This document shows, one piece after another, positions 7,159-13,158 of a stretch of DNA of 13,484 nt (the stretch's first letter is position 1; each line of letters begins with the position of its first letter). This DNA comes from CAYZXK01 sp964482395 (GTDB lineage Bacteria > Planctomycetota > Phycisphaerae > UBA1845 > Fen-1342). The notes beneath the pieces are model-generated. The model worked only from the letters and a program-made list of their open reading frames with translations, was not told where the DNA came from and ran no database searches. A program made the translations under genes and the position numbers. The stretch is taken from contig CAYZXK010000217.1 in the NCBI GenBank assembly GCA_964482395.1, positions 1 to 13,484 on the forward strand, read 5' to 3'.

Positions 7159-8058
7159 TCAGGTGCGTTGCTCGGCCTGACCACGGATGTCGAACGCGTC
7201 CCGCAGCCCATCCCCGACGAAGTTCAGAGCCAGGAGGGTGGTGGAGAGCGCCCCACAGGGAAAAACCACCAGCCACCAGTCCAGCCGCAGGGGGTTGACC
7301 AGCCGGACTCCGTCCGCCGCCAGCGAACCCCAGGTAGCCTGCGGCGGCTGGACGCCCACGCCCAGGAAGCTCAGAAATGACTCCTGAAGGATGGCTTGGG
7401 GCACGGTGAGCGTGGCGAAGACCAGGATCGGGCCGATCAGGTTAGGCAGGATGTGGCGGAACAGGATGCGGCTGATTGGCAAACCTAGAGCCCGGGCGGC
7501 CTCGACGAACTGCTGCTCCCGTAGGGAAAGGACCTGCCCGCGGACGACTCGGGCCATGGTCAGCCAGCTTGTGCCGCCGATGGCCAGGGCCAAGACCGCT
7601 AGCCGGGACATCTCACGACTGCCGGCCGGCCCGCGTTCCAGCCAGGCTCCGACCGAAACAGTGAACAGCATGACCAGCAGGAGCGTGGGCAGAGCGTAGA
7701 GCACGTCGACCAGTCGCATCATGATCTCGTCACAGCGGCCGCCAACATAGCCGGCGAGGGCACCATAGGTGGTTCCGATCGCGACGGCGATGCCGGCCGA
7801 GAGCAAGCCGAGGCCGAGCGAGATCGCGCCGCCGTACAGCGTTCGCCACAGCAGGTCGCGGCCCACTTCATCGGTTCCCAGCAGGTGGTAGAGGGAAGGT
7901 GGTTGCCGGGCGTGGTCCAGCCTTTGCACCCGCATCCGGCCGGTCGACCAGGGAAGTGTGGACCAGCAGGCCGCCAGCATGAACAGCAGCAGTCCGGCTC
8001 CGGCCAGGGCTGGCCGGTGTTGCCGGAAGCGGTCCCAAACTCGGGGCGACCAACTCAC
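7159..8058 (-). CDS. Peptide/nickel-type ABC transporter permease, DppC family
   Basis: One of two membrane subunits of a peptide/oligopeptide/nickel-class ABC importer. It is 299 residues from a GTG start. After the first membrane segment (about 18-35) comes the family signature GTDEVGRDLLWRTLYGG (61-77), followed by membrane helices. The ATPase-contacting EAA loop reads FVEAARALGLPISRILFRHI (184-203) followed by LPN, and ESFLSFLGVGVQPP (226-239) is also typical of DppC/OppC. The start GTG overlaps the stop of the upstream dppB-type gene by 4 bases (GTGA), which decides the start and implies coupled translation; the open frame extends much further upstream but only as a shadow of dppB. Downstream on this strand are only a 98-base gap and tRNA-Glu, so the ATPase and substrate-binding genes are elsewhere. 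Substrate is unknown. Confidence 0.92.
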   Translation of the reverse strand: MSWSPRVWDRFRQHRPALAGAGLLLFMLAACWSTLPWSTGRMRVQRLDHARQPPSLYHLLGTDEVGRDLLWRTLYGGAISLGLGLLSAGIAVAIGTTYGALAGYVGGRCDEIMMRLVDVLYALPTLLLVMLFTVSVGAWLERGPAGSREMSRLAVLALAIGGTSWLTMARVVRGQVLSLREQQFVEAARALGLPISRILFRHILPNLIGPILVFATLTVPQAILQESFLSFLGVGVQPPQATWGSLAADGVRLVNPLRLDWWLVVFPCGALSTTLLALNFVGDGLRDAFDIRGQAEQRT

Positions 8059-8990
8059 AGGGTCTTGGCCCCCACCCGAATTCTCGGGTCGACCGTTGCA
8101 TAAAGCAGGTCTACGACCAGGTTGAAGCTGGCCAGCAGGAACGCGTAAACCATCACGGTAGCCAGGATCAGGCTCTGATCGCGGTTGCGGATCGACTCCA
8201 CCACGTGGGTGCCCATGCCGGGTACGCTGAAGACCCGCTCGACCACGAATGAACCGGTGAATATCGCCGCTGCGGCCGGACCCAGATAGCTGAGCACCGG
8301 CAGCAGTGCGTTTGGCAAAGCGTGCTCCAACAGGACCTGGGTCTCGCTGAGCCCCTTGGCCCGGGCGGTCCGGATGTAGTCCTCGGAGTAGGCGTCCAGC
8401 AGGGCCGAGCGGGTGAGCCGGGCGATGTAGGCAGCGTAGGGGAGCGCCAGCGCGATGGCGGGAAGGATAGCCTGGGAAGGCCGGCCCCAGCCCCCGACCG
8501 GCACCACCCTGAGCCACAAGCCAGCCACCACCAGCAGCAGCACGCCGGTCACGAACGTCGGCAGGGAAATGCCGATCAGGCATAGCCCGACCGAGAGGTG
8601 TCCCAACCAGCGACCACGGAACGCGGCCGCCAGACATCCGGCCGCGATTCCCAGTATCACCGCCAGGCTCAGGGCCAACAGCCCCAGTTGCAGCGACACC
8701 GGAAGCGCGCTACGCAGAATCTCCACCACCGTCCAGTCTTCATACTGGTGGGCCGGCAGGTCCTGATCCCAGATCAGCCGCTTGGGCCAAGTCCAGAAAT
8801 AGCGTTGCCACCAGGGCTGGTCGTAGTTGTACGCTACCCGCTTGGCCGCCAGCACTTCGGGCGGCAAGTCCTTCGCCCCCGCTTCCAGCCCCTCGCCGGG
8901 CGCAGCCATGACCAGGAGCACCGCGCTGCCATAGATGGCCAGCAGCAACATCGGCAGCGTGATGACGCGTCGCAATGCGAAGCGGACCAT
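8055..8990 (-). CDS. Peptide/nickel-type ABC transporter permease, DppB family
   Basis: The partner permease of the DppC-type subunit, 311 residues, with a first membrane helix at about 9-30. A periplasmic domain (about 31-95) is rich in tryptophan and tyrosine, with PWWQRYFWTWPKRLIWDQDL at 59-78. Several further helices follow. The EAA loop DYIRTARAKGLSETQVLLEH (204-223) ends in ALPNALLPVL, and GSFVVERVFSVPGMG (246-260) and VDPRIR (300-305) are standard DppB/OppB features. ATG 8990 is the natural start; the ribosome site is weak. A candidate promoter with TTGACG and TTCAAT lies upstream. It begins the pair dppB-dppC with no binding protein in front of it, where one is often encoded; the divergent neighbour is a DUF1579 gene instead. 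Confidence 0.92.
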   Translation of the reverse strand: MVRFALRRVITLPMLLLAIYGSAVLLVMAAPGEGLEAGAKDLPPEVLAAKRVAYNYDQPWWQRYFWTWPKRLIWDQDLPAHQYEDWTVVEILRSALPVSLQLGLLALSLAVILGIAAGCLAAAFRGRWLGHLSVGLCLIGISLPTFVTGVLLLVVAGLWLRVVPVGGWGRPSQAILPAIALALPYAAYIARLTRSALLDAYSEDYIRTARAKGLSETQVLLEHALPNALLPVLSYLGPAAAAIFTGSFVVERVFSVPGMGTHVVESIRNRDQSLILATVMVYAFLLASFNLVVDLLYATVDPRIRVGAKTL

Positions 8991-9034
8991 GGGTCGTATT
9001 CCGGCGGGGCGGTATCAGGGAACGCGCCGCAGGC

Positions 9035-9064
9035 ATTGAACCGCCGATGCCGAGCCGGCGTCAA
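9035..9064 (-). promoter_or_regulatory. Candidate promoter for the dppB-dppC pair
   Basis: On the - strand TTGACG (9059-9064) and TTCAAT (9035-9040) are 18 bases apart, matching consensus at five and four positions. The predicted start near 9028 gives a leader of about 38 bases before the dppB ATG. The rest of the 256-base divergent gap shows no convincing gene. Confidence 0.4.
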
Positions 9065-9139
9065 CCGACCAACGCAGGCCCCCCCCTGCTCTGCCGCAAG
9101 CCGCAACTGACCGCAGGCCGTGCTCAGCCACTGTCCGGC

Positions 9140-9168
9140 TTGACCGCGGCCCGAAGGCGGCTTAGTTT
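9140..9168 (+). promoter_or_regulatory. Candidate promoter for the DUF1579 gene
   Basis: TTGACC (9140-9145) and TAGTTT (9163-9168) are 17 bases apart. The -10 is poor (three of six), but the layout is like the candidate tRNA promoter (TTGACG, 17 bases, TAGTGT). It would give a leader of about 70 bases. Confidence 0.38.
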
Positions 9169-9246
9169 CCAGCCCGGCGTGCGGGCCGCCGTTCCAGCGG
9201 AAGCCGCTAGGACCCCCAACCACCGGGAAATCACAGGAGAATCGAG

Positions 9247-9948
9247 ATGAACGATCGAAAATGGGCGACCGCGGCCGCTCTGAGCGCCGTTTTGGCCTGC
9301 GGGCCGGTCCTGCCGGCGCAGGAGCAGAAGCCGGCCAGCCAGGCCCAGCCCCAGAAACCGGCCGCCAAAGCCCAGAGCGCACCGGCTCAGCCCCCGCCGA
9401 CTGCCGAGGAGATGGAACAGATGGCCAGGTGGCGGGAGTACGCCACGCCGGGGGTGCACCACCGGCACCTGGACGTCTTCGTCGGGCAGTGGGAGGCCGA
9501 AGTCCGGTGGTGGGCCGGCCCGCAGTCGCAGCCGCAGGTGATGCAGGGGACCATGCAGGTTCGGTGGATTCTGGACGGGCGTTTCTTGCAGTTCGACTCG
9601 GTGGGTCCGGCCGAGCGGCCCGACCAGCCGCCTTTCCACGGGATCGGCCTGGTGGGTTATGACAACGTGAAGAAGCAGTACGTCAGCGTGTGGCTGGACA
9701 ACATGGGGACTGGCATGATGATCGGACAGGGCACCTACGACCCGGCCGCCAAGGTCTTCGAATACGCCGGCGAGTACGCCGACCCCATGACCGGCCGGCC
9801 GAACCAGAAGTGGCGAGGTACTACCCGGGTTGAGAGCCCTGATCGGCTGTTGGACCAGATGTTCATCACCGGCCCGGATGGAAAAGAGTTCAAGCAGATG
9901 GAGATTATCTACACGCGGGTCAAGGATTCGCCGGCCAGTCGGCAGTAA
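9247..9948 (+). CDS. Secreted DUF1579-family protein
   Basis: A 233-residue protein with three parts. Residues 1-24 look like an export signal, with likely cleavage after LPA; VLAC at 16-19 is also a poor lipobox, so a lipoprotein is a less likely alternative. Residues 25-52 are a low-complexity linker of Ala, Gln, Pro and Lys. From about 55 to 226 comes a domain that resembles DUF1579: HLDVFVGQWEAEVRWW (74-89), ILDGRFLQFD (108-117), GIGLVGYDNVKKQYVSVWLD (132-151) and a closing beta-rich half. The family is thought to form a lipocalin-like barrel; no reaction is established and I infer none. The start is secure: AGGAG at 9235-9239, 7 bases before ATG. The gene converges with the YchF-like GTPase, separated by 36 bases with a hairpin. 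Confidence 0.85.
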   Translation: MNDRKWATAAALSAVLACGPVLPAQEQKPASQAQPQKPAAKAQSAPAQPPPTAEEMEQMARWREYATPGVHHRHLDVFVGQWEAEVRWWAGPQSQPQVMQGTMQVRWILDGRFLQFDSVGPAERPDQPPFHGIGLVGYDNVKKQYVSVWLDNMGTGMMIGQGTYDPAAKVFEYAGEYADPMTGRPNQKWRGTTRVESPDRLLDQMFITGPDGKEFKQMEIIYTRVKDSPASRQ

Positions 9949-9957
9949 GGCGAGTTG

Positions 9958-9976
9958 CCCAGGTCCGCGGCCTGGG
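9958..9976. terminator. Hairpin between convergent genes, possible shared terminator
   Basis: CCCAGG and CCTGGG pair around a 7-base loop in the 36-base gap between the stops of the DUF1579 gene (+) and the YchF-like gene (-). The position suits a bidirectional terminator, but no T run follows on either side, so it would not be a classical intrinsic terminator. Confidence 0.35.
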
Positions 9977-9984
9977 GTCCGGTC

Positions 9985-11046
9985 TCAAACATTGAATTTG
10001 ACGGTGATGAAGTCCCCGTCCTGCACGACGTAGTGCTTGGGTTCGAGTCGCACCTTTCCGGCCGCCTTCGCCTCGCGTATCGAGCCGGCCGCCCGGAGAT
10101 CCTCGTAGGAAACCGTCTCGGCCTTGATGAAGCCTCGGGCCAGATCGGTGTGCACCTTGGCCGCGGCTTCGACGGCCGTGGTTCCCTTGGGCAGTGGCCA
10201 GGCCCGGACCTCCTCGGCACACGCGGTCAACATGAAGATCATGCCCAGGGCCTGGACGCATGATCGCACGATCCGGTCACGCGCCAGAGCCCGGATGCCA
10301 TATTCGGCCATGAAGGCCGGACGGTCGGCGGGGTCCATCTGAATCAGCTCGGCCTCCAGCGTGGCGCAGACAGCCAAGGTCTCAACCGCGTGCGGATCGC
10401 GGAACGGAGGCGGGTTTCCGGCCTGTTCCTCGTTGACGTTGATAACCGCCGTGACCGGTTTCTGAGTCAGAAACCCGAAACTGCGAAGCAGCTTCTCCTC
10501 CGCTCCCGGCTGCACAACCTGGCTCAGAGGCTGCTCGTTTTCCAGCGCGTTTTGACAGCGCAGCAGCAACTCCAGTTCGTGTTTCTGCTGGTCATGCTCC
10601 TTGCTGGGCTTGGTAATTGCTTTCTGGAGCTTTTCCACCCGGGTGGCGCAGATCGCCAGGTCCGCCACCAGCATTTCATCCCGGAGCTGGGCCAGGTCGC
10701 GCTGGGGGTCGACGCTGCCGCCGTGCGGCGGGACGGACGGCGACTCGAACGCCCGAACCACCAGCACCAGGGCGTCTACCTGTCGGAGAGTCGGCAGATG
10801 CCGTTCCAGACCCGCCTTCTCGACCTGGCCCTCGGTGCTGCCCGGCAGGTCGATGAAGTCCATGGTGGCCTCGGTTCGGCGGCGGGGTTTAAACAGCTTC
10901 TCCAGCAAATCGAGGCGTGGCTCGGGGATATGCACGGCGGCCAGATTCTCCTCGGTCGGTTTGAGGTGGTCGAGGGGGACGCCGGAGATGGCCCGGAACA
11001 ACGCCGTCTTGCCCGAGTACGGGAACCCGACAATTGCCACCCGCAT
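9985..11046 (-). CDS. YchF/OLA1-like GTPase or ATPase with TGS-like C-terminal domain (divergent paralogue)
   Basis: A 353-residue P-loop protein close in length to YchF (about 363), a ribosome-associated ATPase of the Obg/HAS-GTPase group. Seen in order are the G1 loop GFPYSGKT (7-14), the G3 DLPG (66-69), a central region with charged helices (about 115-185), NVNE (203-206) in place of NKxD as in YchF, and a C-terminal TGS/DUF933-like region. That last part includes RAWPLPKGTTAVEAA (281-295), HTDLARGFIKAE (299-310) and HYVVQDGDFITVKFNV at the end, nearly as in true YchF. The G1 and G3 motifs depart from the usual GLPNVGKST and DIAG forms, so this may be a paralogue with a distinct role, or the lineage's own YchF. 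ATG 11046 is supported by GGGAG 6 bases upstream. Confidence 0.85.
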   Translation of the reverse strand: MRVAIVGFPYSGKTALFRAISGVPLDHLKPTEENLAAVHIPEPRLDLLEKLFKPRRRTEATMDFIDLPGSTEGQVEKAGLERHLPTLRQVDALVLVVRAFESPSVPPHGGSVDPQRDLAQLRDEMLVADLAICATRVEKLQKAITKPSKEHDQQKHELELLLRCQNALENEQPLSQVVQPGAEEKLLRSFGFLTQKPVTAVINVNEEQAGNPPPFRDPHAVETLAVCATLEAELIQMDPADRPAFMAEYGIRALARDRIVRSCVQALGMIFMLTACAEEVRAWPLPKGTTAVEAAAKVHTDLARGFIKAETVSYEDLRAAGSIREAKAAGKVRLEPKHYVVQDGDFITVKFNV

Positions 11047-11097
11047 GACTGTCTCCCGTCCACGAGGGCTGCTGACCCGGCGCTTGGCGGTCTAACT

Positions 11098-11114
11098 TTG
11101 GCTTGTAACGCCAA
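11098..11114 (+). repeat. Inverted repeat over the -35 of the lipoprotein promoter
   Basis: TTGGC and GCCAA flank seven bases; the centre contains the candidate -35 TTGTAA. A dimeric repressor could bind here and block the promoter, but this is inferred from position only and the arms are just 5 bp. Confidence 0.25.
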
Positions 11115-11132
11115 CTGACCGATCTATATGAT
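11103..11132 (+). promoter_or_regulatory. Candidate promoter for the two-lipoprotein operon
   Basis: TTGTAA (11103-11108) and TATGAT (11127-11132) are 18 bases apart and match consensus at four and five positions; TATATG two bases earlier overlaps. This is the most A+T-rich spot in the divergent gap. Transcription from about 11139 would give a leader near 60 bases before ATG 11200. Confidence 0.45.
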
Positions 11133-11199
11133 ATCGAGTGGACCGGCCGGCGGACAGGCTTGGTCCCGCTCGCCGCCGGCCCCTGGGTATCGAACTCGC

Positions 11200-11745
11200 A
11201 TGCCGCGAATCGCAACTGTCGTCCTGGCCAGCGTATTCATCCTGCTGCCGGCAGGTTGTCCGCCCGAAGACTATCCCAGTCTGTTGCCGCCTACCCTGAC
11301 CGAGGTCCAGCGAGTACTCGACAACCAGAACCTGACGCCGCAACAGCAGCGACTCCAGCTCGAGCAGCTCGGCTTGTCGCCGACTACCATCAACGCGTTC
11401 CTCAAGGATAAGCCGCTGGGTAACCAGAACGGCGGCGACCTGAGAACCGCGTATCAGAAGATCACTGAGCCGGATTTCACCGCCCTCACGCCGGACGAGA
11501 TCCAAATCTGGGCCTCGGCGGCCAGCGCCTTGGACTCGGAAGACGACATCAATTTCAAGCTCACCGACCAGCAGGCCCAACTGATGGTCGACTTCTTCAA
11601 CAATAACGGCGTTCGGTCGAAGCAGCAGTTGACGACGTTCTTGAGTACTTCGGCCGACCTTGTGCCGGCTGAGATTCCCGAGAACGCCCTGCAAGCTCTG
11701 TTCATCGACCTTGACCCCACAGATTTGTTACCGCAACTGCCTTGA
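11200..11745 (+). CDS. Lipoprotein, unknown function (first of a related pair)
   Basis: A 181-residue protein starting MPRIATVVLASVFILLPAGC. The hydrophobic signal ends in a lipobox-like PAGC with the cysteine at residue 20; proline at -3 is unusual but the layout is otherwise right. ATG 11200 is chosen because it starts the signal peptide directly; an upstream in-frame ATG at 11128 would add 24 polar residues before it and lies in the candidate -10. No clear ribosome site is seen. The mature part is acidic, Gln-, Asn- and Leu-rich and predicted helical, with no motif I know. Residues about 95-165 (ALTPDEIQI, LTDQQAQLMV, LVPAEIP) resemble residues 54-123 of the next protein. The next gene starts 12 bases beyond the stop. 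Confidence 0.82.
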   Translation: MPRIATVVLASVFILLPAGCPPEDYPSLLPPTLTEVQRVLDNQNLTPQQQRLQLEQLGLSPTTINAFLKDKPLGNQNGGDLRTAYQKITEPDFTALTPDEIQIWASAASALDSEDDINFKLTDQQAQLMVDFFNNNGVRSKQQLTTFLSTSADLVPAEIPENALQALFIDLDPTDLLPQLP

Positions 11746-11757
11746 TGGTGACCAGCT

Positions 11758-12231
11758 ATGAGACCCAGAAAGTCTTTGTCTTTGAAGATCGTAGCAGTCG
11801 TGGGGGGTGTGATCGCGCTGACCGGCTGCTTCTCAATGCCTTGGAGTCGCACCGGCAACCAGGGCGGGAGCAGCCCGGTTCAGTTGGCTATGAAGCTGGC
11901 CACAGGCAATCTCGGGGCCCTCAATCCGGACGACATCCAGGTTCTCACCGACATCGTGATCGAAATCGCCGAGGTGGACTTGACGCCGGTGAGCGATGAT
12001 CTGGCGGCGGCCTTCGTGGCCACGCTGAGGGCCAACCAGATCAACAGCTTTGATGACCTGTCTGAGGTTGCCCAGCGGGCCGCGGAAGATCCGAGCACCC
12101 TGGTGATCCCACCGGAAGTATTCGAAAGCCGGGACGACCTCGAGCGGCTTCTGACCGAGCTGTCTGACCCCGCGGTCCAGCAGGCGCTCCAGCAGAGACT
12201 GAACGAGCTGCGCGAACAGGTCGATCTGTAA
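11758..12231 (+). CDS. Lipoprotein, unknown function (second of a related pair)
   Basis: A 157-residue protein with a basic start (MRPRKSLSLK), a hydrophobic stretch and a good lipobox LTGC, the cysteine at residue 24. A short Gly/Ser linker follows (about 30-40), then an acidic, helix-prone mature domain: ALNPDDIQVLTDIVIEIAEV (54-73), LTPVSDDLAAAFVATLRANQ (75-94), LVIPPEVFE (115-123) and a final amphipathic stretch rich in Leu, Glu and Gln (128-157) that could form a coiled coil. The domain resembles that of the preceding gene, so the two probably arose by duplication. The 12-base gap and lack of a promoter between them indicate one operon. No function is known to me. A hairpin-rich segment follows its stop. 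Confidence 0.82.
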   Translation: MRPRKSLSLKIVAVVGGVIALTGCFSMPWSRTGNQGGSSPVQLAMKLATGNLGALNPDDIQVLTDIVIEIAEVDLTPVSDDLAAAFVATLRANQINSFDDLSEVAQRAAEDPSTLVIPPEVFESRDDLERLLTELSDPAVQQALQQRLNELREQVDL

Positions 12232-12249
12232 GCTGACCCCGTGGTCTGA

Positions 12250-12289
12250 GCCGGGTCCGGATCCCGGCCGCCGACGCGGATGCGGCGGC
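12250..12289 (+). terminator. Two overlapping G+C-rich hairpins after the lipoprotein operon
   Basis: GCCGGG/CCCGGC (12250-12255 with 12263-12268) and GCCGCCG/CGGCGGC (12267-12273 with 12283-12289) are both perfect stems. They share bases 12267-12268, so they compete in full form. They begin 18 bases after the stop at 12231. No T run follows, so any termination would be non-classical. Confidence 0.38.
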
Positions 12290-12356
12290 GGGCCGGCGCC
12301 CAATTCCTCCGCGCGGCGGCAGACTCGGGGCGGCGGATCGGGTGGCCGGTGGCCCC

Positions 12357-12385
12357 TTCAGATATCGCATTTTCGCCCCTACAAT
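12357..12385 (+). promoter_or_regulatory. Candidate promoter for ribE-pdxA
   Basis: TTCAGA (12357-12362) and TACAAT (12380-12385) are 17 bases apart, matching consensus at four and five positions. The predicted start near 12392 leaves about 83 bases before the ribE GTG. I looked for an FMN riboswitch in this leader and in the gap before it and did not see its conserved segments. Confidence 0.45.
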
Positions 12386-12474
12386 AGGTTGCACGGCAGG
12401 CTGGACGGCCAGGCGAGGGGCCGGAGTGGCCGCTGCGTTGGCTGATCTGCCGGCCGCCGTTTATCCGGCAAGAA

Positions 12475-13158
12475 GTGTTCACCGGAATCGTCCAGGCAGT
12501 CGGCGAGGTTATCAACATCGAGGCGCAGCCGCGCTACTCGCCCGATGGAGTTGCGGCACACCGGCTGGACGTGGACCTGACCCGCCTGGCGGACAATCTG
12601 GCGGCCGGTGCCAGCATCGCCGTCAATGGGGTGTGTCTGACGCTGGCCGGTCGAGAGGGAAGCGTGGGCAGTTTCGACGTGGTGGCGGAGACCTGGCAAC
12701 GCACGACCCTGAACGAGCTACGACCCGGAGCGCGGGTGAATCTGGAACGGTCGCTGCGGGTCGGCGACCCGCTCGACGGCCACTTCGTCCAGGGCCATGT
12801 TGAGGGCATCGGGACGGTCGACCGCCTGCTACGCCAGCAGGGGCAGTGGGAGCTGTGGGTCCGGGTGGACGCCGGGCTGATGCCCGCCATCATCCCCAAG
12901 GGCTCGATCGCGATCGACGGCACCAGCCTGACCGTGGTGGAGGTGGGCGAGAACCGGTTCTCGGTCGTCCTGGTGCCGACCACCCTGCAATGTACCGTGC
13001 TGGGGCAACGCCGGCCCGGCGATCATGTCAACATCGAGACCGACGTCCTGGCCCGCCTGGTCGTTTATCGCCTCGGCCAGACCGACCAGCGGGGTGGCGC
13101 TGAGGGCCAATCGACGCTGACCTGGGATCGGTTGCGTCAGGCCGGATTCATCGCATGA
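12475..13158 (+). CDS. ribE: Riboflavin synthase, alpha subunit
   Basis: A cytoplasmic enzyme that dismutates two 6,7-dimethyl-8-ribityllumazines to riboflavin and a pyrimidinedione, the last step of riboflavin synthesis. The 227 residues form the two expected lumazine-binding repeats. The first starts MFTGIVQAVG (1-10), with NGVCLTL (51-57, conserved Cys54) and FDVVAETWQRTTL. The second starts after GDPLDGHFVQGHVEGIG (97-113, His103), with KGSIAIDGTSLTVVEV (142-157) and RFSVVLVPTTLQCT (161-174). The start is GTG, placing the family's invariant MFTGIV at residue 1; the ribosome site is weak. Lumazine protein and yellow fluorescent protein share this fold, but the intact first-repeat residues and the pairing with pdxA favour the enzyme. 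Its stop overlaps the pdxA ATG by 4 bases (ATGA). Confidence 0.95.
   Translation: MFTGIVQAVGEVINIEAQPRYSPDGVAAHRLDVDLTRLADNLAAGASIAVNGVCLTLAGREGSVGSFDVVAETWQRTTLNELRPGARVNLERSLRVGDPLDGHFVQGHVEGIGTVDRLLRQQGQWELWVRVDAGLMPAIIPKGSIAIDGTSLTVVEVGENRFSVVLVPTTLQCTVLGQRRPGDHVNIETDVLARLVVYRLGQTDQRGGAEGQSTLTWDRLRQAGFIA

Noticed and set aside
12232..12474. FMN riboswitch before ribE
   Set aside because: The conserved FMN aptamer segments are not visible; only G+C-rich hairpins and a promoter-like pair are seen.
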